Shown piece by piece: positions 11,040 through 21,660 of a DNA stretch of 64,000 nucleotides (position 1 is the stretch's first letter; the number at the start of each line of letters is the position of its first letter). Made by a program: the position numbers and the translations under genes. A model generated the notes under the pieces. It was given only the letters and a program-made list of their open reading frames with translations. It was not told the origin of the DNA and ran no database searches. Source of the stretch: Aricia agestis (taxonomy: Eukaryota > Arthropoda > Insecta > Lepidoptera > Lycaenidae). The DNA lies in NCBI RefSeq assembly GCF_905147365.1, contig NC_056408.1, forward strand, positions 7,812,001 to 7,876,000, in the 5' to 3' direction.

Positions 11040-11359
11040 GTTCGCATCGATCAATCAAGGCGATCGTGCGTGCTCGCACACTCGGGTCATTTGATCATCA
11101 AGTATCAATCAATAAATCAAGTAACGGTATATCAAGTCTATCGTTTCATTTATCAAGTAAAAGGAGTAATAGCTAATCAAGGACACTACATCCTTTATGG
11201 TCCTTCATTTATTATTATTTCGTGAAGTGATCCTAGCAAGGTGCTTCGTGAATAATAAGGACTTCGCGAGTGAAAACACAGACAGTGTGACTTTTCGTGA
11301 AGTGATCAGTAGCATTGGATTGCAGTGCATTTTTTATCAAGGGAATATCAGGAGTAAAG
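11040..11359 (+). other. BEL/Pao leader (possible 5' LTR/UTR) with ATCAAG repeats
   Basis: Upstream of the gag ATG at 11360 this region holds seven ATCAAG hexamers, six of them between about 11053 and 11180 at roughly 15-45-base spacing. It could include the 5' LTR end and primer-binding site, but neither is identifiable without a second LTR. Confidence 0.5.
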
Positions 11360-12733
11360 ATGGAAGATCTACTATCAATTCAGCAGCAGTTGGTTGGAGC
11401 GATTGAGCAGCTTTACTCCAACTTCAAGAAAGATGGGCCGGAGTGCAAGACCGGTGACTACATCAGGAGGAGACTGGAAACCCTAGATCAATACTGGCAG
11501 GAGTTTCAAAATAACCACTTCAAGCTATGTGGTTATAGCGACAAGTATCACGATTATTTCGTGACCGACCAGCTCAAATCAACCAAGAAGCGCTACGAGC
11601 ACATCCGGTTGGTCATCGTCAACTATCAAGCACGGGACGCCAAGCCGAGTACAGTGCTGCTGCGGCCAGCGACTCCGTTGGGCGGCGCGTTGACGCCGCA
11701 GCCACCCGCGTGCACCTTGTCTCCAGCAGCAAGGGTAGACGGCGCGCACGAGGGAGAAAATCAGGTAACTGTCAGGGCTCAGGGCGTCAACAGCAAGACT
11801 GACGAGTTGCTCAAGAAACAAGCGAGCAACTTCAGGGCTCTACAGAGAAAGGTAACTAGTGTAAACTTAGATACGGAGTTAGATAAGTGGGAGCTAAAAG
11901 ACGTACTTAAAACTTTACAATCTCGTTGGTCGGTAATTGATTCTTTACATCTTGAGATAGATAGTGAGCTAGAGGGTAAAAATAAAGAATATGATTCAAC
12001 ATTTTATCAATATGAACAATTGTACGAAGACATCAAGAGGTCTATCAACAGGAAAATCAGGTCCATGTGTCATAGGGAGAAGTCAACTCCGCAGATGGAG
12101 TTGCCTACTTTTAGTGGTAGTTTCCAGCAGTGGACGTCGTTCAAGGACTTATTCACGGAGACTATCCACACCAACGCATCTCTATCAGGCGCACAGAAGA
12201 TGCAATTTTTAAAGGGCAAGCTCCGAGGTGAAGCTGAGCGTTTAGTTCAACATCTGCAGATTAGCTCAGACAATTACATCACCTGCTGTGAGATATTAAA
12301 TAATAGATATATTAATAGGAAACTTAATGTTACGTCGCATATCAATACGTTAATGAACCTTCCAGTGTCGCAGCAAGCATCGTTAGGACATATCAAGAGA
12401 ATCCATGATACGTCACTGGAGTCATTAAACGCAATTAAAAATTTAGGTGTAGACATAAGTACATGGGACCCTCTACTCGTACATATTTTGAGCCAAAAAC
12501 TTGACGCCGACACATACAACGAGTACGTATCATCATTAAAGCAACCGAGGGAATTACCTAGTCTAAAGGAATTTCTAGATTTTCTTGAAACAAAATTTAC
12601 GGCGCTAGAGACTTCACGGAAAAAGCAAGAAAATCCGACGGCGAAGCCTAGTGCAAAATATACATATAATTTTAATATTTTTCGCAATCGAAAGTATCAA
12701 GTAACCGAGTCAATAAACCTGCATATCCGGTAA
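11360..12733 (+). pseudogene. BEL/Pao Gag (DUF1759 family)
   Basis: 457 residues from the ATG at 11360 (MEDLLSIQQQL). The structural gag protein assembles the virus-like particle in the cytoplasm. A helical N-terminal half with an alanine/proline-rich linker (about residues 110-145) precedes the diagnostic DUF1759 block from about residue 250: LPTFSGSFQQWTSFKDLFTE, then KMQFLKGKLRGEAERLV and CCEILNNRY. The upstream in-frame ATG at 11315 is less likely because the preceding residues do not resemble the family. The frame ends at 12733 just before the zinc knuckle, which continues in another frame, so the gag-pol junction is broken. Confidence 0.85.
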
Positions 12734-12735
12734 AA

Positions 12736-13055
12736 ACAGCTTGTTATGTTTGAAGCGAAAATTAATTATTGACAAGAATTTATGCAAAAATTGTCTCTAC
12801 GATCATGAAAGTAAAGGTTGTTATTCCGAATCACGTTGTCGACAATGCAACGGCAACCATAATTAAATATTGCACGATGCATTTTGTAACAGTTCATTCA
12901 CGCCGAAAAATGCAGAGTCGAAGACTTCGAAACCGGAGGTTGGTAACACTCATGTGTCCATGGAGGGCAAGGACCCCGAAATTCTGTTGGCAACAGCCAT
13001 GGTGCGGGTTCAGGCTCGGGATGGCACATATTCATTGTGCATGATATCAAGGACA
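12736..13055 (+). pseudogene. BEL/Pao zinc knuckle and protease remnant
   Basis: Around 12775-12880 a cysteine/histidine series is readable (LCKNCLYDHESKGC, then CRQCNGNH), the CCHC-type nucleic-acid-binding knuckle found after BEL/Pao gag. At about 12985-13040 another frame reads EILLATAMVRVQARDG, matching the stretch before the aspartic protease active site. The active-site segment itself is missing: the sequence jumps from here to the RT N-terminal motif (DISQFW), so the protease core looks deleted. Confidence 0.7.
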
Positions 13056-14080
13056 TCAGTCAATTTTGGCAATCGGAAGATATATCCAAGTCATCTTCGA
13101 TGTCCCTAGCCGACCAACAGGTCGTAGATTTTTATATCAAGACAACTATTCGTCTGGCGGATGGCAAGTATCAAGTGCGACAAGAAATAGAAAATAAATT
13201 AGACCAATCAAAATCAAAAGCTATTGCACAGTTTAAACAGTTAGAACGTAAATTTAATAGAAATATAAATATGGCACAAGAATATAAATTATTTATCAAG
13301 GAATACAAACAATTAGGACACATGATACACTCGAATAACTCCGACTCATCAGATTACTACTTACCGCATCATTGTGTTATTCGAAATGAATCAACTACAA
13401 CTAAATTAAGAGTAGTTTTTAATGCTTCTTCGCCTTCTTCGACTGGTTTGAGCCTAAATGATTTGATAGAAGGAGGTCCAAATTTACAACAAGATCTGCA
13501 GAGTCTTCTTATCAAGTGGAGACAATTCAGATTTGGTTTTACATCTGATGTGGAGAAAATGTTTAGAGTAGTATGGTTACATCCGGATGACCAAAAATAT
13601 CAGAAAATTATTTGGCGAGATTCATTTTTTGACGAGTTAAGCATTTTTCAGCTGTCGACAGTCACGTACGGCACCAAGGCCGCGCTGTTTCTGGCGATGA
13701 GACTCTCCGACGCTTAGCTCAAGATGAAAGAAAGAATTATCAAGACAGTTCTGCTCCAAAGGTGATTGAGTCAGCTTTTTACATGGACCATATCGTATAC
13801 GGAAGTCATTCTGTCGAATCAGCAAAGCGTTTGATACAGGATATTGTAGCGATTTTAAAGCCCGGAGGATTTAATCTACGTAAATGGAATGCAAATAATC
13901 AAGATATAATTCCTACAAGTAATAACAGCAGTAATGAGCAATTAAATCATGATTTTAAAAATACTGAGTCATCCAAAACATTGGGCCTTAGTTGGAATCC
14001 ACAGCAAGATCAATTTACATTCACATCAAAATTAGACTTTGAGACAAAAATTTCTACAAAACGTATTTTCCTTTCGAATA
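13046..14080 (+). pseudogene. BEL/Pao reverse transcriptase, inactivated
   Basis: Copies element RNA into DNA in intact relatives. Motifs in order: DISQFWQSEDI (the usual start of Pao RT), YYLPHHCVIR, LRVVFNASSPSSTGLSLND, FGFTSDVEKMFRVVWL with the first catalytic Asp, and LSTVTYGTKAALFLAMR. A frame break follows near 13715. The catalytic box then reads FYMDHIVYGS where the family has a YVDD-type motif, so one catalytic aspartate is replaced by histidine. The segment between the N-terminal motif and the RT core is shorter than usual, suggesting an internal deletion. It should be catalytically dead even if the frames were intact. Confidence 0.85.
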
Positions 14081-15078
14081 TTTGAAAATTATTTGATCCA
14101 TTAGGTTGGCTTTCTCCGATTTCAACTAAAATAAAACTATTATTTCAACAAGTGTGGCAGTTGCAGTTAAAATGGGATGATCCCTTACCGGAAAATATTA
14201 TTAAGGAACGGGAAAGCATGAAAATAGATTTAGAAAATATAAATAATTTTTACATGCCGAGATGGTTAGGTATAACAGAAAATAATGTCATCGAACTTCA
14301 CTGCTTTTCCGATGCATCAACAAAATGTTACGCCTGTGTTGTTTATTGCAAGGTAAGCGCACACGGCCAGACGTCGGTAACCATGATAGCAGGAAAATCA
14401 AGACTGGTAAATAATAAACTTACTTTACCTAAATTAGAGTTATGCGGTGCTCTATTACTTATTAAACTATTATAAAAAATCAAGAGTTGCCTGGAAACAT
14501 ATCAAATTAATACTTCCTGCTGGGTCGATTCTATGGTAGTATTAGGATGGATCAATGGTGTACCGGAACGCTGGAAGCCATTTGTAGCCAATAGAGTTAA
14601 GCAGATTATCGAAGTGGTGCCGCCCAGCAGCTGGAATTACGTCAAGTCAGAGGAAAATCTAGCTGATAGTGCTAGTCGCGGTTTGTTAGCATCTCAGTTA
14701 AAAGATCATGAACTTTGGTTTAAAGTGCCGACTTGGCTGAAAACTGAAAATTTATCACAATATATTCAAAAAACATTTACCACGGATCAAGAAGTGAGAA
14801 AAACTAAAAAGGTAGTAGCATCTGTAACTCAAAATCAACAAGAAAATATCATAATAATATTACTGCATAAATATAGCTCGCTAAGCAAGATTGCGAGAAT
14901 TTTAGCATGGATATATAGATTTATAAGCAAGAAATAAGTTGTAAATAAATACTTAACAATAAGTGAAATAAAGCAAGCAAATATAAAAATTATTAAACAG
15001 TGTCAGCAAGAATATTTTAGCGAAGAAATAGAAGCATTACAGAAAGGAAAAAGCGTAGCATCAAAAAGCAAGATTTGC
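14081..15078 (+). pseudogene. BEL/Pao RT connection and RNase H (Pao A17 region)
   Basis: After an in-frame stop near 14083 the frame continues with FDPLGWLSPISTKIK, a hallmark of the Pao A17 region, then IELHCFSDASTKCYACVVY and LTLPKLELCGALLL, which are RNase H-type blocks with an Asp and a Glu in place. A second stop at about 14474 is followed by CWVDSMVVLGWINGVPERWK, FVANRV and ENLADSASRG, the C-terminal RNase H blocks. The frame stops again at 14935, before the integrase. This region would degrade the RNA strand during reverse transcription in an intact element. Confidence 0.8.
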
Positions 15079-16162
15079 ATGCTCAACCCTATTCTGGATC
15101 AGGATCAAGTTTTAAGAGTTGGAGGTCGTTTAAAACATGCAAATATTAACTTAGACATGAAACATCCTATTATCATTCCAAAAACCAGTCGCTTGTCTGA
15201 GTTAATAATAGATCAGTGTCATGAACTTACCTTCCACGGTGGCGCTAAGCTTACTTCGGGGTTCATTCGACAGAAGCTCTGGTTGGTAGGAGAACTCAAG
15301 GCTACAAAGAAGCGCATTTATCAATGTGTTAAGTGCAGAAAGCACAGTCCCAGCCAGCATTATCAAATCATGGGAGATTTACCGACATCAAGGGTGAATC
15401 CGTCGCGGCCATTCTACCATACAGGGGTGGACAACACAGACCACGTGTTTGTTAAGGCCAACAAGGGGCGAGGTATTCTAACAACAAAGGGCTACGTTGC
15501 GGTGTTTGTCTGTATGGTAACAAAGGCCATACATTTGGAGCTGGTTTCGGATTTGACGACGTCAGCATTTTTAGCAGCTTTACGTCGAATGTCAGCCAGG
15601 CGAGGAGTGCCGAAAAATATGTACAGCGATCAAGGTACAACTTTCATCGGAGCAAACAAGGTTCTGCAGGATGAATATCAGCAAATTTTATGTACATACG
15701 AAAACACCGAATTTATCAATGAAGTGACGCGCATGGGTATCAAGTGGCATTTTAATGCCCCCTCTTGGCCGTCAGCAGGTGGACTGTGGGAAGTTTCGGT
15801 CAAAAGTCTAAAATATCACATGAAGCGGGTGATAGGCGAACAACGTCTTTCCTTTGAGGAGTACTCTACATTGCTCTCTCAGCTCGAAGCCTGTATCAAT
15901 CAGAGACCCTTATGTGCTATGACCGAAGATCCTGACGACTTAAACTGTCTAACACCATCACATATTTTTTTAACTAGAAGTCCTCATCTCGCATTTTTCG
16001 ACACCGAAACAGATTTACGTACTCGTTGGCATCATACACAAAAATTATTCGAGGATACCTGGAAGAAATGGCGACAAGAATATCTAACGCAGCTATCAGT
16101 CCGCAGCAAGTGGAGACAACCGCAAGAGAACATCAAGGTCAACGACATAGTGCTCGTACAAG
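15079..16162 (+). pseudogene. BEL/Pao integrase
   Basis: A long open stretch encoding integrase, which joins element cDNA to the host chromosome. The N-terminal zinc-binding HHCC set is visible (CHELTFHGG, then CVKCRKH). The catalytic core has FYHTGVDNTDHVFVK with the first Asp, YVAVFVCMVTKAIHLELV, the second Asp in MYSDQGTTFIGAN, and the glutamate in GGLWEVSVKSLKYH. The first block departs from the usual DYAGP-like sequence. A C-terminal piece (NDIVLVQ) starts the DUF5641 domain and is then cut by a SINE at 16163. No stop lies within the core, so this is the best-preserved part of the element. Confidence 0.85.
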
Positions 16163-16490
16163 TTTTTTTTTAAATAAAATAAGGGGGCAAACGAGCAAAC
16201 GGGTCACCTGATGGAAAGCAACTTCCGTCGCCCATGGACACTCGCAGCATCAGAAGAGCTGCATGTGCGTTGCCGGCCTCTTAAGAGGGAATAGGGTAAT
16301 AGAGGATGGTAGGGAAGGGAAGGGAATAGGGGAGGGTAGGAAAGGGAATAGGGTAGGGGATTGGGCCTCCGGTAAATTCACTCACTCGGAGAAACACAGC
16401 GCAAGCGCTGTTTCACGCCGGTTTTCTGTGAGAACGAGGTATTTATCCGGTCGAGCCGGCCCATTCGTGCCGAAGCATGGCTCTCCCACG
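16163..16490 (-). mobile_element. Poly(A) SINE inserted in BEL/Pao coding sequence
   Basis: Minus strand: head cgtgggagagccatgcttcg and ggccggctcgaccgg, body with gcgtgaaacagcgcttgcgc, tail-side tcaggtgacccgtttgctcg, then an A tail (plus-strand ttttttttt at 16163). The BEL reading frame continues directly beyond it (SNLPAGRWPLGRVLELHPGS from about 16494). The flanks gtacaag and gtaaaag are a candidate 7-bp target duplication with one mismatch. Confidence 0.85.
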
Positions 16491-16893
16491 TAAAAGCAAT
16501 TTGCCGGCCGGGAGGTGGCCACTGGGCCGCGTCCTGGAGCTACATCCCGGAAGCGACGGTTTTGTGAGGGTTGTTACGCTAAAAACAAAAAGCGGCATCA
16601 TGAAACGCCCCATAGTGAAACTGTCCATATTGCCTGTTAATCAAGAACAGTCAGATGAAAATATCAAGGATCCGGACGATGATGTAAAGCAAGTATATCA
16701 CGTTACTAAACTAAAAAAAAAAAAAAATTACAGCTTTTCTAAATTAGTATTTACAATTTTATTATTTATTATGACCTTTATATCAAGCTCAGAAGGTTCA
16801 TTTAATGTTACACCGCTACAAAATCAAAGTTTATACTTCGACAAGGTGACAAACATGGCTCTCATCAAGTACGAGTGGATTATAACAGTATAA
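16491..16893 (+). pseudogene. BEL/Pao C-terminal domain running into an env-like start
   Basis: The first part (NLPAGRWPLGRVLELHPG, then RPIVKLSILP) is the DUF5641-type C-terminal domain of BEL/Pao Pol. The same frame continues through an acidic linker and a lysine run into a hydrophobic, signal-peptide-like segment (SKLVFTILLFIMTFISSS at about 16735-16790). The residues after it (LYFDKVTNMALIKYEW) resemble the N-terminus of the F-type envelope family shared by errantiviruses and some BEL elements. The frame stops at 16893 and the rest of an envelope protein is absent. The env assignment is inference from position, signal-like segment and a short motif. Confidence 0.6.
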
Positions 16894-16895
16894 TT

Positions 16896-17655
16896 GTATT
16901 TTATACTGATCATAAAATACATTAACTAGCATTTTTTATGCATTCGGATTCCCGAATACGGAAAACGAAAACAGAAATCGTATGCGGATGATATGATTCG
17001 AAAAAGCTGCATAGCGGCCTAATAGCAATAACATAATAATAATATTATTTGTAGCAGGATACGAATAATAAAAACTAAGTGCAGCTTGTCACAAAGTTGC
17101 AATACAATGATATGACGGATGCATCATGTAATAGAATAGAAACTTTTACACACGTGCCCATAAAGGTCAAGGGAAGTACTACCTACATACTATTACGGGA
17201 GAATAAATCCTAGTTCTCTTTATATCGGAAGTTAAATGTGATGTTTATCTTTTATTTATCGCAGCACTGTCTTCATATACCCACTAATATCTCAGCTCCT
17301 AAAATATTTTAATAGAATTCTCATGATAAAATATTTTAGAAAGGGAAAATATTTCGTTTAGCCAATTTTGTGCAATAACCAAAAAATGAGATCTAACTCT
17401 TTACGCTTTCTGCGAAAACAGGAAATATGATGCCATCCTTTCACGGATGTCTGATTAAAGGAAACTCTAATGAAGTCAGGAGTGTCGTCTATAATAACAT
17501 CTTACACCATTAAGGGCCCGGGTGCCATCAAAATTCTCATACATACGCAATAATACCAAAATCATTTACTCATACGAAAATATTTAACATGTTTGAGTTA
17601 TTTTTCAGCTCAAAATAGTAATTACCTAGGTTCCTGCGTAAAAATTTACTACAAA
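16896..17655. other. no gene seen
   Basis: AT-rich. An acgaataataaaaactaag word at about 17054 is a remnant of the hAT-type MITE terminal repeat. No ORF of note. Confidence 0.4.
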
Positions 17656-17656
17656 A

Positions 17657-17659
<3 letters not shown>

Positions 17660-17697
<38 letters not shown>
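17660..17697. repeat. (TA)n microsatellite
   Basis: About 18 TA units; a similar run lies at 20719-20746. The 30 bases beside each run are related in inverted orientation (ggaaaagtcgctgaagcgcc versus ttagcgaattttcc), so both runs probably belong to a TA-targeting repeat family. Confidence 0.75.
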
Positions 17698-17698
<1 letters not shown>

Positions 17699-17869
17699 AA
17701 AAGTCGCTGAAGCGCCATTTTGTCCATATAGAGTTATATATATATTTGGAATCAGCAGATTTTTCTGCGTCGAATGATCGGGGTTTCAAAGCAATCAGAG
17801 TAATTTTGTGGCCAGTTAGCAAAATGGAAATTGGCATTATTTTATAAATCTTTTCACTCAACGACGCTC

Positions 17870-18709
17870 AAAACGATCTTTTCTACACCCATGTTGCTTA
17901 AGTTATTTTTCCATTACTTATTTGGAGCATGAATAACACTTAAGCGATTATTCCACTAGCTTGTGTTGTTTACTATGGCACATCAGCAATTTCTGCTTTC
18001 TCTCAAAAGTTAAGCTATGGCGGTTAAGCGAAAAGGTCCTCTGGTTATTTCAATAAAGATATTGTTAAGTCAAAAGTGTCTACTGATAAGAGGAAAATAC
18101 TGCGTTTTAATCATTTTTACCTGTATTTTTTTTAGTTTCTGTGTGACAATAGCGAAAATAATGTTAAATTCAAGAATTTATAAATGGATTTCAGACATTG
18201 ATTACTGTATCACCAAAGTAACAAAGTTCTCCTAAAGTGCACAGTGGCTTGCAGCACTAGTAACTCTCTCTTGGTGGTTCCAAGTTTTACTACCAAGCTT
18301 ATAACAGGTTCGTTTGGGTTTGTTATAGTAGACGCTCTTATAAGTTGACTAATTATAGTCGTGTATAGAACGAGATTAGGCGCAGTACAGGCTAAAATGG
18401 CCTATACAAGTGTTTCAAAGGTGTAAATATACTTGAGAAAACTTGCTCCAGTAAGTTACACTTGTAATAGACTACAAGAAATAATTATAAATCCACTATA
18501 AGGTCATACGCATACAATAGTAATGTATAGAACGAAATGCACTTAGTACCATTTGACATTGTTACTTGACCTTATAGTGGTGTATAAGTCAACTTTATGT
18601 GCCAATTATAAGTGAATTAGTTCTACAGTGATTTCTTCCCAGAGTGAGTGTACTTGGTATTATTGTGGGCACTCGAATGCTGTTATAGTCTAAATTTCTA
18701 TATAAAGGT
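17870..18709. repeat. no gene seen; inverted repeats near 18494-18583
   Basis: ccactataaggtca at about 18494 is repeated in inverted form (tgaccttatagtgg) near 18570-18583, and the agttgac/gtcaact words flank it further out. Possibly a decayed foldback element. Short ORFs here show no family. Confidence 0.4.
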
Positions 18710-18839
18710 TTGTTGAAAACTATAAGTGTCCAAAGTATTCTTCGTGAAGTCCATCTAATATCAATCTTAAGAATCAATCTTAAGAAAATACATATATCCA
18801 AGGCACTAATTCCTGGCTTCAACAAGAAACTATCAGAAT

Positions 18840-19215
18840 CAGTGCTCACCTTGGGTAGGAACCAATTAAAAATCCTTACTAGAAGCCTAACTGGGCACTA
18901 AAAGCTCAACAAACACCTAAACAGAATGGGTATTTGTAGCATAACGACTTGCAGATTCTGTGAAGAGGAGGATGAAATACCTGTTCACCTTCTCCTCGAC
19001 TGTCCTGTTCTACTACAGAGCAGGAACAGGCTCCGTGGTCGCCATGAATACTCATCCACAGAGGAAATTCGTGGTACCAACCCAAACCATATCGTTCAAT
19101 TTATGAGCAGTATTAGGTTGGGGATGATACTCTAGTGCGAAGGAGTCCAAATACATCCTCATAGGTCGCAGTGACGTCAGGCCTACAGCGACCTGCCTTC
19201 TTTAAAAAAAAAAAT
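18840..19215 (+). pseudogene. LINE 3' fragment: C-terminal zinc-finger region plus tail
   Basis: A frame reads LTRSLTGH, a stop, then LNRMGICSITTCRFCEEEDE and PVHLLLDCPVLL: the C-terminal CCHC-type region that follows RT/RNase H in R1/Jockey-like LINEs. It ends at the stop at about 19135, followed by about 65 bp of 3' UTR and an A run at 19204-19215. It is 5'-truncated, as is common for LINE insertions. Clade is not determined. Confidence 0.7.
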
Positions 19216-19227
19216 AAACTTACTTCC

Positions 19228-19431
19228 TTGTTAATACATTTCATAAAATAAATGTGTCTGTCTGTCTGCTACCTCTTCACGCTTAAACCGCTGAACCGAT
19301 TTTGCTAAAATTTGGCATGGAGATACCTTGAGTTCCAGGAAAGGACATATTTTAGTTTTAATCCTGGAAAAATGTACGGTTCCGGCGCGATAAACAAATT
19401 TCGGCGCACCGGAGTTGCGGGCGTCCTCTAG
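19228..19431 (+). mobile_element. Small Lep1-like Helitron, 5' end decayed
   Basis: Contains gtgtctgtctgtctgc, acctcttcacgcttaaaccg, a GC-rich 3' hairpin (ggcgcaccggagttgcgg) and CTAG before T. The canonical actaatattataaa start is degraded. Same family as 33408-33616, 47986-48188 and 48607-48803. Confidence 0.75.
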
Positions 19432-19993
19432 TCTATACGAATAACATAAAAAATAGAGGAAACCTTTGTATTTTTGTGTCGTTTGTAACGAATAAACTCA
19501 AAAACTACAAAACCGACTTTAAAGTTATTTCACCATTAGATTGATTCATTATCCCTGAGTAACAAAGACTACTTTTTACCGCCAGAAAATAGCTTTTCCT
19601 AAGCAAAAATATATTTTTTGCGGGTGACGCTGCGACAGATTAGTTTTTTAATAAATTGCTTAAAATGGTTAATTAAATATCTTATGAGTATATGTAATAT
19701 GATAGATAAAAAATTAAAATATTTTTATATACTAAATATAAAGGTTTTTTAAACTATTACAACTAGAGCCTCCTCGCAAGCTTTGTTTCAGAAGGTTCCA
19801 CTCTTCCAATGATAACAAAGACTAACCTTTAAGGTAAAATTATAAACATGTTTAATTAACAAAAATAAAGCTAAGTTAAACAAACTTAAAATTTAAGATT
19901 TATTTCATAACTATGCAGTTAACTTTCACTCAAAAATTATTTGACAAAAATTTTTCTTTGACTAAAAAGTATATGACTTAATAAATTACTTAC

Positions 19994-20371
19994 TTGTATA
20001 TACTTTTTGAGAAAATAATTACCGAAGGACAGAGTCATGTACCAAAAGAAAATACTATCTTGGATATAATAGAGAAGGAATCAAGTACTTCTTCTAAACC
20101 ATCTTCACCTGCAAGGATAAGTAAAGGTCTAGCTGCCTATGAAGAGTCAATTGACGAGATTTGTGGTAATGCTAAAATATTGTCACTGGAAAAATCTGTG
20201 AATAAATCATCTACCTCTTCAAAACCATCGTCACCTAAGCATATTACGAAAAGCACTGTTAACGAATTAGTTGACGAGAAATGTGTTGATGACGACAAGA
20301 CTAAAACAGGAAATTATAAGTCAAAAATTTCATTTGTTTTCAGGTCGCTAAGAAAAGAAACAGTTATTTAA
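19994..20371 (+). CDS. Unassigned 125-residue ORF with internal repeats
   Basis: I do not recognise this protein. It has two imperfect internal repeats built around SSTSSKPSSP (about residues 30-40 and 70-82), each followed by a basic, then acidic segment (YEESIDEICG; VNELVDEKCVDD), and ends in a basic tail. The codon-level pattern is plausible for a low-complexity exon, but the ATG has no supporting context. Near the end (about 20328-20342) a tttgttttcag resembles a splice acceptor, so part may be intron. It could be a chance ORF, a pseudogene piece, or an exon of an unknown gene. Confidence 0.25.
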   Translation: MYILFEKIITEGQSHVPKENTILDIIEKESSTSSKPSSPARISKGLAAYEESIDEICGNAKILSLEKSVNKSSTSSKPSSPKHITKSTVNELVDEKCVDDDKTKTGNYKSKISFVFRSLRKETVI

Positions 20372-20714
20372 TTGAATTGCTTGTACTTAAGTATTCGATT
20401 ACTGCATTTTAAAATATCTTAAAACGCTTTAGCTAATTTAACCAGGTCATGTCGGTTCATTTTGGACGTTAAGAATAAAGTACCAGCTGATAAGAGACAA
20501 TAATGGATGGTAAGCAAAAATCTCTGTTAAGAAATATATAAAGTGATGGTAGCTCAGCAAAAATGAACTTTTCTAAAAAAATCACCCATCCAATAGGTTT
20601 TGGAATTTCCAAAATCGGTCAATAGATTGTAAAGAAATGAATTTTTTTCCAAAAATTAAAACTTTAAAACGCTCTCTCCTAAAGTTGCCTATATGGAGGT
20701 TAGCGAATTTTCCT

Positions 20715-20749
<35 letters not shown>

Positions 20750-20751
20750 CA

Positions 20752-20886
20752 AGCTCCCGAACGTCACGAGTTTCCCCATACAAAAGTGAAAAAAAAATTG
20801 GTCTTTCAGCGCTGCTACTTTCACAGTGAACTCTCTATAAGGAACACATACCCACCCTAAAGTATTATCACTTATTTTTGTTACAT
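20752..20886. mobile_element. Half copy of the CAGGGTGTAAC palindromic MITE
   Basis: Corresponds to the right half of the 411-667 element (cccatacaaaagtgaaaaaa to acttatttttgttaca), lacking the left half. It lies next to a (TA)n run. Confidence 0.75.
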
Positions 20887-20904
20887 CATATATATATATA
20901 TATA

Positions 20905-21065
20905 CAGGGTGTAACAAAAACAAGTGATAATACTTTAGGGTGTGTACGTGTTTCCTGTAGAGATTTTACTGTGAAAGTAGCAGCGCTGAAAGACCAAATT
21001 TTTGTTTCACTTTTGTATGGGCAAGGGCCCGAGCGTCACGAGTTTCCCCATACAAAAGTGAAAAA
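20905..21065. mobile_element. Partial copy of the CAGGGTGTAAC palindromic MITE
   Basis: Starts with intact cagggtgtaac after TA repeats and runs into the centre of the palindrome. After gtgaaaaaaata the expected right arm is replaced by an unrelated AT-rich hairpin (21064-21110). The two partial copies lie in tandem. Confidence 0.75.
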
Positions 21066-21618
21066 AATATTTTTAGTATTTAAATACAAAATATTTAAAT
21101 ACTAAAAATATTTTTTAAAGTTACCTATTTTTAAACTACCTAGGTAGTTTCTATTTTAAGCTGAAAAATAAATCAAACATGTTAAATATTTTCGTAAGAG
21201 AAAATGATTTTGGTATGACGTATGCATGAGAATTTCGATGGTACCCGGTCTCTTAATATTCTAAGAAGACGTCAAAATAATATATGCAAACAACTTTGAG
21301 ACGAGAAAATTATGTACAACGAAGTTAGAATATGCAACGCCAGCATAATCGACGTATTTAAGGAATATTTAAAACTGGAAGCAGAAAGACACTTTGTCAC
21401 ACTATCTTCAAAGTCTATAAAGAGTTAGATAATAAGTAGCATGTTTTCTATTATTTTTCAGATTATATTATGAAGCATTCCTAAAAGGTATTTTTTTAAG
21501 ATTAAATACAATCCTTCTGCTCAATGTAACTAGGTAATAAGAAATAAGACTAAGGTCACGTCAAAAAGGCTCAAACATTTTTTTTTATGATTAAATCAAC
21601 TATAATATTAAATTAATA

Positions 21619-21660
21619 GGCGAGTGAAACACTTTGGGGGTCCAAAGTGTTTCACTCGCC
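21619..21660. repeat. Perfect 19-bp hairpin
   Basis: ggcgagtgaaacactttgg and its exact complement are separated by four bases. See the hairpin finding. Confidence 0.85.

Larger units (their letters stand above)
10950..16895 (+). mobile_element. BEL/Pao LTR retrotransposon, decayed and 3'-truncated
   Basis: In order: non-coding leader, DUF1759-type gag (11360-12733), CCHC knuckle, protease remnant, reverse transcriptase, Pao-type RNase H/A17 region, integrase, DUF5641-like C-terminal piece and the start of an env-like segment. Frames are broken at about 12.7, 13.7, 14.08, 14.47 and 14.94 kb and by a SINE at 16.16 kb, so it cannot encode its proteins intact. I could not define paired LTRs: the 5' LTR may lie within 10.9-11.2 kb and the 3' one is absent. 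The sense strand is studded with ATCAAG (see findings). Confidence 0.85.

Noticed and set aside
16896..17640. 3' LTR of the BEL/Pao element
   Set aside because: No sequence here repeats the leader at 10.95-11.36 kb.
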